DNA from: an uncultured Porphyromonadaceae bacterium
GTDB taxonomy: Bacteria > Bacteroidota > Bacteroidia > Bacteroidales > Muribaculaceae
DNA length: 6,102 nt
Direction of reading: 5' to 3'
Assembly: GCA_947175455.1 (NCBI GenBank)
Contig: CAMWMW010000124.1
Span: 1-6,102, forward strand
Part shown: piece after piece, positions 5,371-6,102 of the stretch
Layout: every line of letters begins with the position of its first letter
Numbering within the stretch: the stretch's first letter is position 1
The notes under the pieces: generated by a model
Database searches by the model: none
Told to the model about the DNA's origin: nothing
What the model saw: the letters and a program-made list of their open reading frames with translations, nothing else
Position numbers and translations under genes: made by a program

Positions 5371-6102
5371 ATGATTACAAAAGATCTAAATGTCTGCCTT
5401 TACCCCATGAAAATAGTATGGGACAACATAGATTATAATCTGGATGATCTGAAAAGAACACTTGAACATGTACATCCTCAGACAGATCTGCTGATAATCC
5501 CTGAAACATTTTCAACAGGTTTCCCAATCGGAAAAGACAAGGACACCATAGTTGAAATGATCAATGAAAAACAGGATGAAACATTTGAACTGCTGAAAAA
5601 ACTTTCAAACAGACATAATCTTGCAATTGCCGGCAGTTGTGTATTCATTGATCGACAAAGACTATGCAATAGAGCATTTTTTGTCGAGCCGAACGGAGAC
5701 ATGACATTTGCAGACAAACGTCATCTTTTTACAATGGCTGGTGAAGACAAGATTTTTTCTTGTGGAAACAAACGGCTTAAGATCAGATTTCGCGGATGGA
5801 ACATCGCAATGGTGACATGCTATGACATTCGTTTCCCAGTATGGAACAGAAACGTCAACAACGAATATGATATACTTATAGCAGTAGCCAATTGGCCTGA
5901 AGTAAGGATTTCTGCATGGAATAAACTCCTTCCTGCACGAGCAATCGAGAACGAAGCATATGTATGCGCAGTCAACTGCAAGGGAACAGACAACAAGGGG
6001 TTCAGCTATGACGGTTCTTCAATGATACTGGATTTTAAAGGAAACGAAATAGACAAAGAAATAATTATTGACGATAAAGTAGAAAACAACGTCACCCGGA
6101 CA
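5371..6102 (+). CDS. Omega-amidase of the nitrilase superfamily (YafV type), C-terminus missing
   Basis: The frame runs from ATG 5371 to the right edge without a stop (244 residues). YafV-type proteins have about 256, so only a short tail is lost. The nitrilase Glu-Lys-Cys triad is complete: E45 in IIPETFSTGF, K116 in ADKRHLFTMAGE, and C150 in VTCYDIRFPVWNRN. Further family blocks are VANWPEVR (172-179) and LPARAIENEAYVCAVN (187-202). These closely follow E. coli YafV. Such cytoplasmic enzymes hydrolyse the omega-amide of 2-oxoglutaramate or 2-oxosuccinamate, products of glutamine and asparagine transamination, to the 2-oxo acid and ammonia. They act in metabolite repair or methionine salvage. 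Upstream TTACC shows no Shine-Dalgarno. A second in-frame ATG at 5407 is less likely, because the first beta strand (LNVCLYPMKIVWD) would be cut. No functional link to the neighbouring genes is apparent. Confidence 0.92.
   Translation, partial: MITKDLNVCLYPMKIVWDNIDYNLDDLKRTLEHVHPQTDLLIIPETFSTGFPIGKDKDTIVEMINEKQDETFELLKKLSNRHNLAIAGSCVFIDRQRLCNRAFFVEPNGDMTFADKRHLFTMAGEDKIFSCGNKRLKIRFRGWNIAMVTCYDIRFPVWNRNVNNEYDILIAVANWPEVRISAWNKLLPARAIENEAYVCAVNCKGTDNKGFSYDGSSMILDFKGNEIDKEIIIDDKVENNVTRT

Overview
The window looks like a chromosomal segment from a Bacteroidales bacterium (Bacteroidota). The best evidence is the promoter type: a TTTG-N20-TANNTTTG promoter matches the Bacteroidota housekeeping sigma-factor consensus, and a second TANNTTTG box lies before another gene. 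The start codons I checked lack a Shine-Dalgarno sequence, and the proteins read as Bacteroidota family members. Nothing indicates a phage, plasmid, intact insertion sequence or CRISPR array; the genes look chromosomal.

Layout. (1) Positions 2-763, plus strand: the C-terminal half of RodA, the SEDS peptidoglycan polymerase of the elongasome, cut by the left edge. A strong 9-bp hairpin follows it. (2) Positions 898-3771, minus strand: a two-gene operon convergent with rodA. The promoter-proximal gene encodes an sn-glycerol-1-phosphate dehydrogenase (EgsA/AraM family). Thirty bases after it comes an organophosphate:phosphate antiporter of the GlpT type. A near-consensus promoter at 3909-3940 and a foldable leader of about 130 nt precede the operon. 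(3) Positions 3772-4215: a 444-bp divergent intergenic region with that promoter, a palindrome, a spaced inverted repeat, a second TANNTTTG box facing right, and a 14-bp tandem repeat next to a 10-bp palindrome. (4) Positions 4216-5136, plus strand: a small helical protein of unknown function and, 12 bases later, a short PlsC-family acyltransferase with a divergent motif II. (5) Positions 5137-5370: a gap holding a foldable segment that may be an undescribed structured RNA. (6) Positions 5371-6102, plus strand: a nitrilase-superfamily omega-amidase of the YafV type, cut by the right edge near its C-terminus.

A possible theme is envelope and glycerophosphate metabolism. RodA builds the wall, the PlsC-like protein probably acylates a lipid, and the transporter/dehydrogenase pair could take up a glycerophosphate and exchange it with dihydroxyacetone phosphate. 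The dehydrogenase is specific for the sn-1 enantiomer, whereas GlpT-type carriers are known for sn-glycerol-3-phosphate. That pairing is the most interesting metabolic point here; the candidate RNA at 5167-5265 is the most interesting unexplained structure. The omega-amidase is probably an independent metabolite-repair gene.
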